Assembly (NCBI GenBank): GCA_934692665.1
Contig: CAKUUG010000001.1
Coordinates: 80,215 to 144,214, forward strand
Direction of reading: 5' to 3'
Length of the DNA: 64,000 nucleotides
From: an uncultured Candidatus Melainabacteria bacterium
Lineage (GTDB): Bacteria > Cyanobacteriota > Vampirovibrionia > Gastranaerophilales > Gastranaerophilaceae
A program made the position numbers and the translations under genes. Of this stretch, positions 16,444-24,053 are shown one piece after another. Numbering within the stretch: position 1 is the stretch's first letter; each line of letters begins with the position of its first letter. Under the pieces are notes generated by a model. It saw only the letters and a list, made by a program, of their open reading frames with translations, did no database searches and was not told the DNA's origin.

Positions 16444-18549
16444 ATGAATAGTATTAGAAGAAAAAGAGTAGTAAGAAGACAGCCCAAAAAAGGAAACATA
16501 TTTTTGTGTTTGTTTTCGATGGGAGTATCAGCGGTGTTGGCCGCTATTGCAGCGTTTAATATTTATCTTGCAAGTTTGCCTCCTATATCAAATTTTGAAG
16601 ACATAAAACCCAACCCCGTTACAACAATATATTCTGCAGATGGGGAAGTTATAAAAACTTTTACTGCTTTTAAATTTGAAAAAGTTTCAATAGACAAAAT
16701 TCCCGATTATCTAAAACAAGCAGTAATTGCGACAGAAGATAAAAACTTCTATCATCATAGAGGTTTTGATACTTTGGGTATGGTACGTTCTACAATTACA
16801 AACGTCATGTCGGGTGAAGTTAAACAAGGTGCTTCTACCATTACTCAACAATTGGCAAGAATATTATTTTTATCAAACGAAAAAACATTTGACAGAAAAA
16901 TAAAAGAACTAATTATTGCACATCGTATCGAAAAAACAATTTCAAAAGACGAAATATTAGAAATGTATTTGAATTCTGTTTATTTGGGTTCAGGTGTATA
17001 TGGGGTTTCTTCTGCTGCAAAAACTTTTTTTGACAAAGATTTGTCAAAATTGTCCCTATCGGAACAAGCTCTTATTGCAGGTTTGCCTCAAGCACCTTCT
17101 GTATATTCTCCTTTTGTAAACAAGAAAAAAAGTATTGAAAGAAGAAATCAAGTTCTAAGAAGAATGTATCGTAACAAATACATTACAGAAGAACAAATGC
17201 AAAAAAGCCAAAAGGAGGGGCTTAACCTTTCAAAAAAGCCAAGAGTGTATTCTTATAACAAAGCGCCGTATTTTATAGATTTTGTTTTAAATGAATTGAA
17301 AAATATAGGTTTTGAAGAAGCTGAAATTTCACAAGGCGGATTGAAGATTTATACAACTCTAGATTACAAATCTCAAAACGTTGCACAAAACACTGTAATG
17401 AATATGCTTGCTTCTTCTCATTTAACAAAACCTGTAAACCAAGTGGCTCTTTTTTCATTCAGCCCTACAACGGGTAGGATTTATGCGTATATTGGGGGCA
17501 AAAATTACGAACAAAGCCAATACGACAGGGTCTCAAAAGCAATTCGCCCATCAGGTTCGTCATTTAAACCTTTTGTTTATGCAACAGCATTGCAACAAGG
17601 CGTTAGTGTAGATGAAACAATAGAAGATACCCCATTAACCATAAAAGATTGGTCGCCAAAAAACTATGGTAAAAAATACAGAGGAAAAATCACAATTTGG
17701 CAAGCGTTGGCGATTTCATCCAATGTTGCTGCTGTTCGCTTGATTAAGAAATCAGGGGTAGATGCCGTTATACAAACAGCTAGAGAAATGGGCATTACGA
17801 CTCCTCTGGCTAGTGATATGACAATAGCTTTGGGTTCAAATGGCGTAAAACTCTATGATATGGTTGTAGCTTACGGGGCGTTCGCTAACGGCGGTTTTAG
17901 GGTAAAACCATATTGCGTCGAAAGAGTAGAAAACTCTAGAGGCGTTACGATATATGAAAATTCAGGGCCAAAAATTGTAAAAGTAATAAACTATGAAACA
18001 GCAGCCGGCATGACTTATATGTTAAGAAAAGTTGTTGAATTAGGTACCGGTAAAGCAGCAAACTTTGCTCAAAATGTGGCAGGAAAAACTGGTACAACAA
18101 ACGACTACCATGACGCTTGGTTTGTTGGATATACGCCTGATATTGTAACAGGTGTGTGGATTGGAAACGATAACAACACAAAACTTCCGGGAATCACAGG
18201 TGGTGCTTTGCCTGCAAGAATTTTTGCAACTTATATGAAGTCAGCAACGCAAAATTTCCCGCAAAGTGTGTTTGATTATCCAAAAATGAACGGTTCAACA
18301 TCTTTGAGTCCGATAAAACTGGATGATGTTAATGAAGATGTTGATGAATCAGAGCAAAACCAAAGCTACTCACTTCCTGTTGTAGAAAATCCGCCATTGC
18401 CTGCTGCAAAAACAGCACCAAAAGCAAACAAACTACCGCTAAAACCTCAAAAGCAAGTTTTTGATTCTACAAAATCAAACTTGATTGAATATGATGATGA
18501 AAAATCTACAAAAGGAAAAAATGATTTTGTACCACTTCCGGGTATGTAA
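16444..18549 (+). CDS. Bifunctional penicillin-binding protein 1A
   Basis: The 701-aa class A PBP makes and crosslinks peptidoglycan glycan strands in the periplasm. It has a short cytosolic tail and one membrane anchor (about residues 18-42), then a GT51 glycosyltransferase domain (about 55-235) with ATEDKNFYHHRGFD and GASTITQQLAR. The transpeptidase domain (about 310-600) follows, with S372-K375 in GSSFKPF, the SSN motif (SSNVAAVRL) and K548-T-G (KTGTT). The C-terminal 90 residues are a low-complexity acidic and proline/lysine-rich tail. The gene stands alone between Mini-III (divergent) and a secreted protein. All catalytic motifs are intact. Confidence 0.95.
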   Translation: MNSIRRKRVVRRQPKKGNIFLCLFSMGVSAVLAAIAAFNIYLASLPPISNFEDIKPNPVTTIYSADGEVIKTFTAFKFEKVSIDKIPDYLKQAVIATEDKNFYHHRGFDTLGMVRSTITNVMSGEVKQGASTITQQLARILFLSNEKTFDRKIKELIIAHRIEKTISKDEILEMYLNSVYLGSGVYGVSSAAKTFFDKDLSKLSLSEQALIAGLPQAPSVYSPFVNKKKSIERRNQVLRRMYRNKYITEEQMQKSQKEGLNLSKKPRVYSYNKAPYFIDFVLNELKNIGFEEAEISQGGLKIYTTLDYKSQNVAQNTVMNMLASSHLTKPVNQVALFSFSPTTGRIYAYIGGKNYEQSQYDRVSKAIRPSGSSFKPFVYATALQQGVSVDETIEDTPLTIKDWSPKNYGKKYRGKITIWQALAISSNVAAVRLIKKSGVDAVIQTAREMGITTPLASDMTIALGSNGVKLYDMVVAYGAFANGGFRVKPYCVERVENSRGVTIYENSGPKIVKVINYETAAGMTYMLRKVVELGTGKAANFAQNVAGKTGTTNDYHDAWFVGYTPDIVTGVWIGNDNNTKLPGITGGALPARIFATYMKSATQNFPQSVFDYPKMNGSTSLSPIKLDDVNEDVDESEQNQSYSLPVVENPPLPAAKTAPKANKLPLKPQKQVFDSTKSNLIEYDDEKSTKGKNDFVPLPGM

Positions 18550-18567
18550 AGATAATCTAAAAATGAA

Positions 18568-18595
18568 TTGTATATAGAATACATTTTGGTATAAT
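18568..18595 (+). promoter_or_regulatory. Probable promoter with extended -10
   Basis: TTGTAT (18568-18573), a 16-bp spacer and TATAAT (18590-18595) preceded by TGG give an extended -10 promoter about 65 bp upstream of the secreted-protein ATG at 18661. Confidence 0.5.
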
Positions 18596-18660
18596 TATTT
18601 TAATTGTGAACATTTTTCAATTTTTATCGTTGTATTTTGTGAGATAAAAGGAATTAGATT

Positions 18661-19122
18661 ATGAAAAAAATTATACTATCTTTAATAGCACTACTTTCTG
18701 TCGCTTCTTGCGTTTTTGCAGATAATATTTCAGAAATAAATGAAACATTCAAAAAATACACAAATGATGCAAATTCTTATTCGGTGAATTTGCCTAACTA
18801 TTATGTAAACAATGCAAAAATAATCAGGGTCGTAAACAAAAAACAAGGTGGTCAACAAAGTGTCATTATACCTTTTGATAGATATTTAAAAGAATTGAAA
18901 GGACATTCGACATTGGCTCGTGCAGTTGGCTATAAAAACAACTATACAAACCAAAAAATTACAAAACATGGAAACGACTACAAGCTTTCTGCAATTAGAA
19001 TACCAAGAAATGACAAAACCGGACTTCCTTGCTATTTTGTATTTACAAAAACAAATTCAGGCTGGAAAATTAAAGAAGAAAGTATGACAACAAATGTACA
19101 AACATTTTTGAGTACAAAATAA
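18661..19122 (+). CDS. Small secreted protein of unknown function
   Basis: The 153-aa protein has a clear signal peptide (MKKIILSLIALLSVASCVFA, cleavage probably after FA) and a basic mature part rich in Asn, Lys and Tyr. I recognise no domain. The C-terminal part (PCYFVFTKTNSGWKIKEES) looks like a small beta-strand-rich fold. It has its own promoter and is followed by a strong terminator, so it is monocistronic. A periplasmic or secreted location is inferred from the signal peptide. Confidence 0.75.
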   Translation: MKKIILSLIALLSVASCVFADNISEINETFKKYTNDANSYSVNLPNYYVNNAKIIRVVNKKQGGQQSVIIPFDRYLKELKGHSTLARAVGYKNNYTNQKITKHGNDYKLSAIRIPRNDKTGLPCYFVFTKTNSGWKIKEESMTTNVQTFLSTK

Positions 19123-19141
19123 AACTTAAAATAAAAATATA

Positions 19142-19174
19142 AAAATCCTGATTGATAAATTCAATCAGGATTTT
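19142..19174. terminator. Bidirectional rho-independent terminator
   Basis: A perfect 14-bp stem (19142-19155 with 19161-19174), 5-nt loop, with A-rich and T-rich flanks on both sides, lies between the convergent secreted-protein gene and the M49-like gene and can serve both. Confidence 0.85.
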
Positions 19175-19192
19175 AGCTTATTTTGCTTAAAA

Positions 19193-20932
19193 TTAAAATT
19201 CTTCTTTTAATAATTTTTCAGCCAATTTTTGTTCAGTTGTACCATTGAGTCTTTTTGAAATTTTCTTCAATTTTTGGCTCATTGTTTCCATCTCATCTGT
19301 CCAAACAAAATAATCATTGACATATTTTTCACCAACAGAAAAATCTTTGCTCAATTGGACTTTTATTATTTCGGTTAACATTTCTTGTGCTGTTTGTACC
19401 ATTTTGTTTATATCAAGAGTCAAAATCCCGTCAGATGAAATTTTCATTGCACCTTTTAATATGAAATAATAATTTTGCATTACAGAACGAACCCTGTGAG
19501 CTTGGGACAATTCGGGTTTTGATTTTAGCATATTGTCTGCTGCGTATGTAACGATTATTTTATCTCTTTCTTCTTTTGTGTAGAGTCCTGCTTCCACTAA
19601 AACATCAAGCATAGCTAAAGATACCATATCGGCTTTGTTTTCTTCTATGATTGATTTGTATTTGCCAAGAGCCTCTGTGCCCTCTTTTGGACCTAGTGAG
19701 TGGCCGTTTTCGTGACCTATTGTGAATGGGTGATCCATTTTGTCATCATAATATTTGTGCAAATCTTTGTCTAAAATATTATCTAGTCTTTCTTGCAGTT
19801 TTTGTTTTGCATCTTCTGATGTAATAAATCTGATTTGGCGATGGTAGACGTTTCTTCTGCCTCCGCCTATAGTTAGTGACAATTTGTCATTGTTTGGCAA
19901 ATTTTCCGCAAGTGTAATACCTGCACGAAAAGCTCCAACATCACCTGCAACGTCAATCAAATCAACATCTACCATTGTTTGAGATATTTTTTTGTCGTCA
20001 GATATTACTTGTTCATATTGGTCGTTTAGCGGCATGTTTTTTGCCATTAAAGGTAAAAATTCTTTTACCTTTAAAATATAATCCGTTCCTTCTTTGTTTA
20101 CGATGCCTATTCTTGCACCCAAGTAGTCTTTTGAGATTACTTCTATATTGTTTTCTTTTAACAATTTATTTAATTCATCATTTTCAAGAACGGTTTCTGT
20201 CATAGAATCAGAGTAGTTTTCTCTTGTTATTGTAAATTCGAGAGGGGTGTCTTGTAATAATGCCCATTTTTTGTCTGCATAAGCATCAAGCATTGGATCA
20301 GCAACCAAAAGTGCTTGGGCTTGCAATCTCAAATATTCGTTAAAATCGGTGTTTGTTGATAAACAACTTGCTCTCAAAAGGTACTCTGCCGCTTTTTTGA
20401 AGTCATCAGAAAATTTGTCTACATAATCAATTGCAACAAGCTCATCTTTTTTTCTTTCAACAACACTTCTTTGGTCAAGAATTTTTTTGACGAGTTCAAT
20501 TTTGCCTTCTTTTATATTTTTGATTAATATGTTATGAAATTCTTCTTTGGTTAAATCTTCAGGATAAAATCCTCTTCCGCCTTTAAATTCCAAATCTTTT
20601 GCAAGAATTACCATATTTGATTCACAATCCAGCGCAAAAATACCTTTTTGAGCGTCAAAAAGAATTTTTGTAAGGCGAGCTTGTTCATTGCCTTTTTTTA
20701 TTTCGTCTTCCAGATACTTTAAAAAAGGCAAATTGTGAATAGAATCCAACTGCATATTTATTTTTTGGATTATTCTTCCGGCCTTAACCAAATACGATAA
20801 AGCACTTTTGTCGCCATCTGCAAGATTGCTAAATTCGACACTATCAACATCAAGCATTTTCTTTGTTGCTAAACAATCTTTTGATGTTCTCTTTTTTAAT
20901 TCATCAATACTTAAATTACAAGCGTATTTCAT
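19193..20932 (-). CDS. M49-like (dipeptidyl peptidase III-type) zinc hydrolase
   Basis: The 579-aa cytosolic protein carries a zinc-site HENGHSLGP near residue 410 and, about 25 residues later, EENKADMVSL. This order, HExxH with following GP and then E-E-x-x-A-D, is that of bacterial DPP III-like (M49) enzymes, although classical M49 has HExxxH. The region before (FRAGITLAENLPNND, GGRRNVYHRQ) also fits this bacterial group. The N-terminal 200 residues are helical with no known motif. No signal peptide. It lies 50 bp after the XRE regulator of prepilin cassette 2 and may be cotranscribed with it. Substrate unknown; peptide cleavage is by family only. Confidence 0.75.
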   Translation of the reverse strand: MKYACNLSIDELKKRTSKDCLATKKMLDVDSVEFSNLADGDKSALSYLVKAGRIIQKINMQLDSIHNLPFLKYLEDEIKKGNEQARLTKILFDAQKGIFALDCESNMVILAKDLEFKGGRGFYPEDLTKEEFHNILIKNIKEGKIELVKKILDQRSVVERKKDELVAIDYVDKFSDDFKKAAEYLLRASCLSTNTDFNEYLRLQAQALLVADPMLDAYADKKWALLQDTPLEFTITRENYSDSMTETVLENDELNKLLKENNIEVISKDYLGARIGIVNKEGTDYILKVKEFLPLMAKNMPLNDQYEQVISDDKKISQTMVDVDLIDVAGDVGAFRAGITLAENLPNNDKLSLTIGGGRRNVYHRQIRFITSEDAKQKLQERLDNILDKDLHKYYDDKMDHPFTIGHENGHSLGPKEGTEALGKYKSIIEENKADMVSLAMLDVLVEAGLYTKEERDKIIVTYAADNMLKSKPELSQAHRVRSVMQNYYFILKGAMKISSDGILTLDINKMVQTAQEMLTEIIKVQLSKDFSVGEKYVNDYFVWTDEMETMSQKLKKISKRLNGTTEQKLAEKLLKEEF

Positions 20933-20984
20933 TTCTATCCTATGACTCCTGTTTCTTTGAGTTTATTATATCATTATTTAAAAA

Positions 20985-21308
20985 TTATTTCAGCAAAAAA
21001 GTTCTTATATACTTATATGCCAAAACCAGCTGCTCACTGTCCAGTTTTTCTATCATATTGTTTATTTCAAATTTTAGATTTTTAGGGGTTTGAAGGTATG
21101 AAAATTCAAACAAATCTTTGATTTCTACATTTAAGGCTTTTGCAATTTTTGAAATCAAATTTGCAGATGGAAAGTTCTTTCCGCTTTCAATACAGCTAAT
21201 ATGTTTGTCATCTACATTGACCATTTCGGCCAAATTTGATTGTGTGAATTTGTGTTCTTTTCTTAGTTCACGAATTTTTTTACCAAATAAAATTTTGATA
21301 TCTTCCAT
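20985..21308 (-). CDS. XRE-type helix-turn-helix regulator of prepilin cassette 2
   Basis: The 107-aa protein has a Cro/CI-like HTH at about residues 6-66 (IRELRKEHKFTQSNLAEMV, then IESGKNFPSANLISKIAKAL) and a 40-residue helical tail. It is similar in size and layout to the regulator at 14666-14986 but clearly diverged in sequence. It is transcribed away from the prepilin at 21467 across a 158-bp region containing a consensus promoter and several inverted repeats. It probably controls the prepilin and itself. AAAGGGGAAATA upstream gives a ribosome site. Confidence 0.88.
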   Translation of the reverse strand: MEDIKILFGKKIRELRKEHKFTQSNLAEMVNVDDKHISCIESGKNFPSANLISKIAKALNVEIKDLFEFSYLQTPKNLKFEINNMIEKLDSEQLVLAYKYIRTFLLK

Positions 21309-21333
21309 TATTTCCCCTTTTTAAAGATTTTAT

Positions 21334-21356
21334 ATTTAGGAAAAAATTTTCTAAAT
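21334..21356. promoter_or_regulatory. Candidate operator: imperfect palindrome upstream of prepilin 2 promoter
   Basis: ATTTAGGAAA (21334-21343) and TTTTCTAAAT (21347-21356) are complementary with one mismatch. The site lies between the XRE start and the -35 box of the prepilin promoter. A second inverted repeat, AAATAAGT (21412-21419) with ACTTATTT (21429-21436), lies just downstream of the -10. Both are plausible XRE sites; binding is inferred. Confidence 0.4.
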
Positions 21357-21374
21357 GGAATATCGGGTAAGAAT

Positions 21375-21403
21375 TTGACAAAAAATTACCTATTTTATAT
21401 AAT
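21375..21403 (+). promoter_or_regulatory. Perfect-consensus sigma-70 promoter of prepilin 2
   Basis: TTGACA (21375-21380), exactly 17 bp, then TATAAT (21398-21403). All 12 consensus bases and the ideal spacing are present, rare for a natural promoter. It is about 63 bp upstream of the prepilin ATG, and a GGTAA...TTACC repeat (21366-21390) brackets the -35. Confidence 0.8.
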
Positions 21404-21466
21404 TCATGACTAAATAAGTAATTTTTAAACTTATTTTTACCTAAAATATCATTTTATGGAGAAGTT

Positions 21467-22165
21467 ATGAAAAAAGCTTTCACTCTGGCAGAAGTTATGA
21501 TAACATTGACCGTTATCGGCATAATCACAGCTGTCATTATCCCTGTTGCAATAAATTCTAAACCTGATGAAAATGTAATGAAATTTAAAAAAGCCCACAA
21601 TACCCTCTATCAAACGATTTCAACCTTGGTAAATTCCGATAAATACTATCTGAATGGAGATTTAGGGATAAAACCTAATGGGAATTTTATTGGAGATGAT
21701 TCTACTTATTTTTGCAATACTTTTTCTGATGTTGTAACAACAAGAAAAATAAATTGCAGCAATTATTCACTAAGCGATATCAGGGCTTGTTCTGTAATGA
21801 TGTTAGAAAATTATGATGGTGGTGGAATCGTGACAAACGAAAGTATAATTCATCATAAAAATGAAGTAGACAAATGTTGCAGGCTAATGGCACAACACGT
21901 AGGAGAAGAAATAGTAACGAATGACGGTGTTGTATTTTATCAAATAAACCCTGGAGAAACTTTTTCTAATTATGCAGGTTCAAGAATGAGAACAAGTAAA
22001 GATGGGGCAACAAGTCTAAAAAGTGCATACAAAGGTTTCTGTATTGATATAGACGGAATAAACAAAGGCGAAGACCCTTTTGGCTATGCAATCAGAATTG
22101 ATGGAAAGATTTTTACAGGTGCTAGAGTAGATAAATGGCTTTCTAAATCAATTCAAGGGGAGTAA
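21467..22165 (+). CDS. Type IV prepilin-like protein 2
   Basis: The 232-aa protein starts MKKAFTLAEVMITLTVIG and shares the first 65 or so residues almost unchanged with the proteins at 15109 and 59719: leader of three residues, Phe +1, Glu +5, hydrophobic anchor helix, then the LKFKKAHN-type helix, SDKYY and GDLG. The middle (about residues 85-190) is variable and cysteine-bearing. The C-terminal block is GFCIDIDG, DPFGYAIRIDGKIFTGARVDKWLSKSIQGE. It has a strong ribosome site (GGAGAAG). Likely a minor pilin or secretion pseudopilin processed by a prepilin peptidase encoded elsewhere. rnpB follows. Confidence 0.88.
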   Translation: MKKAFTLAEVMITLTVIGIITAVIIPVAINSKPDENVMKFKKAHNTLYQTISTLVNSDKYYLNGDLGIKPNGNFIGDDSTYFCNTFSDVVTTRKINCSNYSLSDIRACSVMMLENYDGGGIVTNESIIHHKNEVDKCCRLMAQHVGEEIVTNDGVVFYQINPGETFSNYAGSRMRTSKDGATSLKSAYKGFCIDIDGINKGEDPFGYAIRIDGKIFTGARVDKWLSKSIQGE

Positions 22166-22240
22166 AATAATTTTAGATTATTAATTTTTTAAAGATTTTG
22201 TATTATACTTTTTATCAAGAAGAACATTTAAAATTTAAAA

Positions 22241-22704
22241 AAAGTCGACTGATGATTGCGTACCTGAGTCAAGTCAGACTACTTGCTTGATAAAAGGTAT
22301 GAGGAAAGTCCGGGCAGCCAAAATAGCAATTTGCTTGGGAAATCCAAGTGTCTGTGAAGACGAGGAAAGTGCCACAGAAAAGAAGAATGCTATGCAAAAC
22401 AAAACAAAATGATGAATTTTGTTTTGCGAAGTCATTAGAAAGCCGCTGTTACGACTGAAGCGAAAGCGGAAGAAGTGAAGAAATCTTTGATTTCATAGGC
22501 AAAATGACGGTATTAGCGATTGTGCAACGGTGAGGTAAGAGCTCACCAGCTGGTATTGTGAAATATCAGGCTAGGTAAACCCCGAATGGCTGCAAGTTTG
22601 AATTTGCAAGAGGTGCTATTTCCGCTTTCTTTTTGAAAATTGCAAGAAAAAACGCATTAGACAGATAATCATCTTATTACAGAACTCGGCTTATACTCGA
22701 CTTT
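22241..22704 (+). ncRNA. rnpB: RNase P RNA (catalytic subunit)
   Basis: RNase P RNA cleaves the 5' leaders of tRNA precursors. The universally conserved elements are present in order: GAGGAAAGTCCGGGC near 22302, the AGTGCCACAGAAA segment near 22369, GGTAAACCCC near 22575, and the 3' block AGATAATCATC ... ACAGAACTCGGCTTA near 22660-22693. The ends pair as helix P1 (22241-22248 with 22697-22704). The length of about 464 nt fits a type A bacterial RNA. A terminator follows immediately. The exact 5' end is inferred from P1. Confidence 0.95.
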
Positions 22705-22729
22705 CTGCCTGATTTTCGGGCAGTTTTTT
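22705..22729 (+). terminator. Rho-independent terminator of rnpB
   Basis: CTGCCTGA (22705-22712) pairs with TCGGGCAG (22716-22723) including one G-T, then six T residues. Its T tract overlaps the stop of the convergent VWA gene. Confidence 0.85.
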
Positions 22730-23498
22730 AATAGTTTTGTTGCGGAATTTTTATGTTTCCTTTTACGTCTTTGCTAACGCCTGTTGTTTCAAACAATGAT
22801 TTAGATAAATCTTCTTCAGAATTTGCTGTCAAAAACTTTCCGCTTGTCATTAATGCAGTGCAGCGAAGTTGGTTATTTGCTTCAATGTCTTGGATATCAA
22901 AAGCAATAACATCAACTTTTACATCATCTCTTGTTTTCATCAAATTAATTACAAAAGTGCAAGGACTCTCGTCACAATTTTCGCCGCCATCTGTCAATAA
23001 GATAATATGTTTTTTGCCTGTTATACCGGCAAAATCATTGTTTATTGCTTGTTTTAGAGAATAAGTGATAGGTGTCCAACCTGTTGCATAAGAAGAATAC
23101 AGATTGTTCATCACGTTTTGATAATTGTTTGTACCTAAAGGTACTTTTAAATTTGAAGCTTGGCAACCTTGCAAATAAGTAAAACCTGCTTTATGGCCGT
23201 AAATTCTTAGTCCTACTTTTATGTTTGGTGGAATTTTTGGCAAAATTTCAGCCAAAGTGCTTCTTGCTATGTCGATTTTTGCTTTGCCATTTATTGTGTT
23301 GTTCATTGAGTTTGAAAAATCAACAATAAAAAGAATATTTGTGTCTTTTTCGTCATTTTGAACGTTTTGTACAACGGGCGAAAAATTGTATGGTGAATAA
23401 ACGGAATAGTTGAAATTCGGCGCAGTGCTGGCTTTTTGATTAAAGAGCGAAAAAGCTGTAGCTAAAAATATAAATGATAACACAATTTTTTTAAACAT
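22728..23498 (-). CDS. Secreted von Willebrand factor A domain protein
   Basis: The 256-aa protein has an N-terminal signal peptide (MFKKIVLSFIFLATAFSLFN) and one VWA domain filling most of the mature chain. The metal-binding MIDAS is complete: D60-x-S62-x-S64 in IVDFSNSM, Thr in TGWTPITYS, and Asp in LLTDGGENCD. Such domains bind proteins or surfaces through a divalent metal. Cysteines in GCQAS, NCDESPC and LRCTA could form disulfides in the periplasm. No second domain, membrane anchor or sorting tail is seen. It ends against the rnpB terminator and seems to be a single gene. Confidence 0.88.
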   Translation of the reverse strand: MFKKIVLSFIFLATAFSLFNQKASTAPNFNYSVYSPYNFSPVVQNVQNDEKDTNILFIVDFSNSMNNTINGKAKIDIARSTLAEILPKIPPNIKVGLRIYGHKAGFTYLQGCQASNLKVPLGTNNYQNVMNNLYSSYATGWTPITYSLKQAINNDFAGITGKKHIILLTDGGENCDESPCTFVINLMKTRDDVKVDVIAFDIQDIEANNQLRCTALMTSGKFLTANSEEDLSKSLFETTGVSKDVKGNIKIPQQNY

Positions 23499-23544
23499 AA
23501 TTTTACTTTAAAAGTTTTTATTTTTGCTTTCAATAGATATTTTA

Positions 23545-24018
23545 TTATACAGAAACTGTCGTATTGGACAATTCTTTTCTTAACTCGTCAGCTGTTACAA
23601 TGACAATAGGGGTAGATTCATCTTTTTTTAAGTAAATTGTTTCAATTCCTGCTTGTACAATGAAACGTTTGCACAGAATACAAATAAAATTGTGACCCCA
23701 AATATACATGCTAGAGCCCATACATCTATCCTGTCCTGCTTGTATAATGGCATTTTGCTCGGCGTGAATGCTTCTGCAGGTTTCATACATTGTGCCTGAT
23801 TGAATGTTGTTTTTTATTCTGTAGCATTCGCCCATTTCCATGCAAGAAACTACTTTTGAAGGAGTACCGTTGTATCCTGTTGCTTTGATTTTTTTGTCTT
23901 TTCCAACAATAACTGCACCTACTTGTGCTCTTAGACAGCTTGAACGTTTAGAAACTGTTTTTGCGATTTCTAAAAAATAATCATTCCATTCGATTCTATT
24001 TCTAATTTCGTTTTCCAT
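23545..24018 (-). CDS. Deoxycytidylate (dCMP) deaminase family protein
   Basis: The 157-aa zinc enzyme matches the dCMP/ComEB deaminases that convert dCMP to dUMP for thymidylate synthesis. The catalytic H85-A-E87 lies in RSIHAEQNAI and the two further zinc cysteines are C113 and C116 (FICILCKRF); the usual PCxxC proline is replaced by isoleucine. The N-terminal RAQVGAVIVGKD and GYNGTP segments are typical. The ribosome site is good (GGAGAGAG). It stands apart from other nucleotide genes. Confidence 0.88.
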   Translation of the reverse strand: MENEIRNRIEWNDYFLEIAKTVSKRSSCLRAQVGAVIVGKDKKIKATGYNGTPSKVVSCMEMGECYRIKNNIQSGTMYETCRSIHAEQNAIIQAGQDRCMGSSMYIWGHNFICILCKRFIVQAGIETIYLKKDESTPIVIVTADELRKELSNTTVSV

Positions 24019-24053
24019 TTTCTCTCTCCGGTGATACTATTTTATCACAAAAA

